Assembly (NCBI GenBank): GCA_023381235.1
Contig: JAMCTV010000107.1
Span: 1 to 6,883, forward strand
DNA: 6,883 bases
Direction: 5' to 3'
Source: Gammaproteobacteria bacterium
GTDB lineage: Bacteria > Pseudomonadota > Gammaproteobacteria > SURF-13
Made by a program: the position numbers and the translations under genes. This document shows positions 6,300-6,883 of the stretch, piece by piece. Within the stretch, counting starts at the first letter, position 1; each line of letters begins with the position of its first letter. A model generated the notes under the pieces. That model saw nothing but the letters and a program-made list of their open reading frames with translations, did not search any database and had not been told where the DNA came from.

Positions 6300-6320
6300 G
6301 ATTTAGACATAGTCTAAATT
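6292..6320 (+). promoter_or_regulatory. Sigma-70 promoter of the rubrerythrin gene
   Basis: The -35 is a perfect TTGACA (6292-6297), followed by a 17-bp spacer and TAAATT (6315-6320), a four-of-six match to the -10 consensus. Transcription would start near 6327, giving a leader of about 58 nt. The leader holds a short stem, CCGCC (6331-6335) with GGCGG (6341-6345), and the ribosome site GAGGT (6373-6377). This is the best promoter in the window. Confidence 0.75.
6301..6319. promoter_or_regulatory. 19-bp perfect palindrome in the rubrerythrin promoter (candidate Fur/PerR-family operator)
   Basis: ATTTAGAC (6301-6308) and GTCTAAAT (6312-6319) are exact inverted halves around ATA. The site fills the spacer and overlaps five of six -10 bases, the position expected for a repressor. 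The AT-rich TTTAGA...TCTAAA form resembles operators of Fur-superfamily regulators such as PerR and Irr, which often control rubrerythrin genes; the assignment is an inference. Confidence 0.65.
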
Positions 6321-6384
6321 AAGATACACACCGCCCCTGAGGCGGCCCCACCAACTTCTTAACCTAAACTGTGAGGTACGTGCT

Positions 6385-6804
6385 ATGCAACTCAAAGGCA
6401 GCAAAACCCATGACAATCTGAAGTACGCCTTCGCGGGCGAATCCCAGGCCAACCGCCGTTATCTGTACTTCGCCGCCAAGGCTGACGTGGAAGGCTACAA
6501 TGACGTCTCCGCTGTGTTCCGCTCCACTGCTGAAGGTGAAACCGGCCATGCACACGGCCACCTGGAGTATATGGAGGCCTGCGGCGATCCGGCCACCGAT
6601 CTTCCCATTGGTTCCACCTCCAACAATTTGAAGGCGGCCATCGCCGGTGAGACGCACGAGTACACCGACATGTACCCGGGGATGGCGAAGACCGCGCGCG
6701 ACGAAAGCTTCAGCGAAATCGCCGACTGGTTCGAGACCCTGGCCAAGGCCGAACGCTCGCACGCCAACCGCTTCCAGAAGGCGTTGGATACGCTGGGCAA
6801 GTAA
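6385..6804 (+). CDS. Rubrerythrin, short form without rubredoxin domain
   Basis: This is a cytoplasmic ferritin-like diiron protein, expected to reduce hydrogen peroxide to water and so protect against oxidative stress. All seven iron ligands known from Desulfovibrio rubrerythrin have counterparts: Glu19, Glu52 with His55 (E-x-x-H), Glu89 and Glu92 (E-x-x-E), and Glu123 with His126 (E-x-x-H). The 139-residue length covers only the four-helix bundle. The C-terminal rubredoxin domain with its Cys-x-x-Cys pairs is absent; the single cysteine is Cys66. Electrons must therefore come from a separate rubredoxin or another donor, not seen in this window. The ATG at 6385 follows GAGGT (6373-6377) at 7 nt, and starts the helix as in the family. 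It is transcribed alone from its own promoter with two palindromes, and a heptamer array follows 9 nt after the stop. Confidence 0.95.
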   Translation: MQLKGSKTHDNLKYAFAGESQANRRYLYFAAKADVEGYNDVSAVFRSTAEGETGHAHGHLEYMEACGDPATDLPIGSTSNNLKAAIAGETHEYTDMYPGMAKTARDESFSEIADWFETLAKAERSHANRFQKALDTLGK

Positions 6805-6813
6805 GTTAAAGGC

Positions 6814-6845
6814 AGATACAAGATACAAGTTGCAAGATACAAGTA
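6814..6845. repeat. Direct array of degenerate heptamers after the rubrerythrin gene
   Basis: From 6814 the sequence reads as heptamers AGATACA, AGATACA, AGTTGCA, AGATACA and a degenerate AGTAAAA. Shifted by one base these fit the same GTAGCAA-like unit that builds the inverted repeat before pyk. The array starts 9 nt after a stop codon. Any inverted partner would lie beyond the window end; the remaining 38 bases show none. Confidence 0.75.
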
Positions 6846-6883
6846 AAAACGGGGCCGGGAATATCGAAACTTACCGGATACAC

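Noticed and set aside
1..6883. A wholly new defence, mobile or biosynthetic system
   Set aside because: Every sizeable gene except the 132-residue membrane protein belongs to a known housekeeping or redox family, and no transposase, integrase, tRNA, att-like repeats or CRISPR spacing pattern is present.

Overview
The window looks like chromosomal DNA of a GC-rich proteobacterium, most probably a gammaproteobacterium. This is inferred from protein resemblance: a PykA-like pyruvate kinase, a class II aldolase of the CbbA/Calvin-cycle-like subgroup, and the gene order gap-pgk-pyk-fba that is common in autotrophic sulfur- and ammonia-oxidising proteobacteria. No RuBisCO or phosphoribulokinase gene lies in the window, so autotrophy is suggested and not shown.

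Positions 1-4255 hold a same-strand block of central carbon metabolism: the 3' end of glyceraldehyde-3-phosphate dehydrogenase (gap), phosphoglycerate kinase (pgk) 3 nt later, pyruvate kinase (pyk) after a 108-nt gap, and class II fructose-bisphosphate aldolase (fba) after a 90-nt gap. gap, pgk and fba are reversible and would serve glycolysis, gluconeogenesis or the Calvin cycle; pyk draws carbon off to pyruvate. The pgk-pyk gap is filled by a large imperfect inverted repeat made of degenerate heptamers. The block ends in a perfect 42-nt palindromic terminator (4276-4317), which can also stop transcription of the convergent gene.

Positions 4355-5682 (minus strand) encode a membrane thiol-oxidation protein, a VKOR domain fused to a DsbA/thioredoxin-like domain. 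Its reading frame is broken near the C-terminus, and the expected tail is found in another frame. Divergent from it, 5788-6186 encodes a small four-helix membrane protein of uncertain, possibly DUF420-like, family.

Positions 6279-6804 hold a rubrerythrin gene lacking a rubredoxin domain. Its promoter is the clearest in the window: a perfect TTGACA, a 17-bp spacer, and two adjacent inverted repeats that cover the -35 and the spacer/-10. This suggests tight, probably oxidative-stress or metal-linked, control. Just after the gene comes a second array of the same heptamer family seen before pyk.

No RNA genes, CRISPR, insertion sequences or obvious mobile genes were seen. No wholly new system is evident. 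The most interesting items are the heptamer repeat family, the double-palindrome promoter and the frameshifted VKOR fusion.
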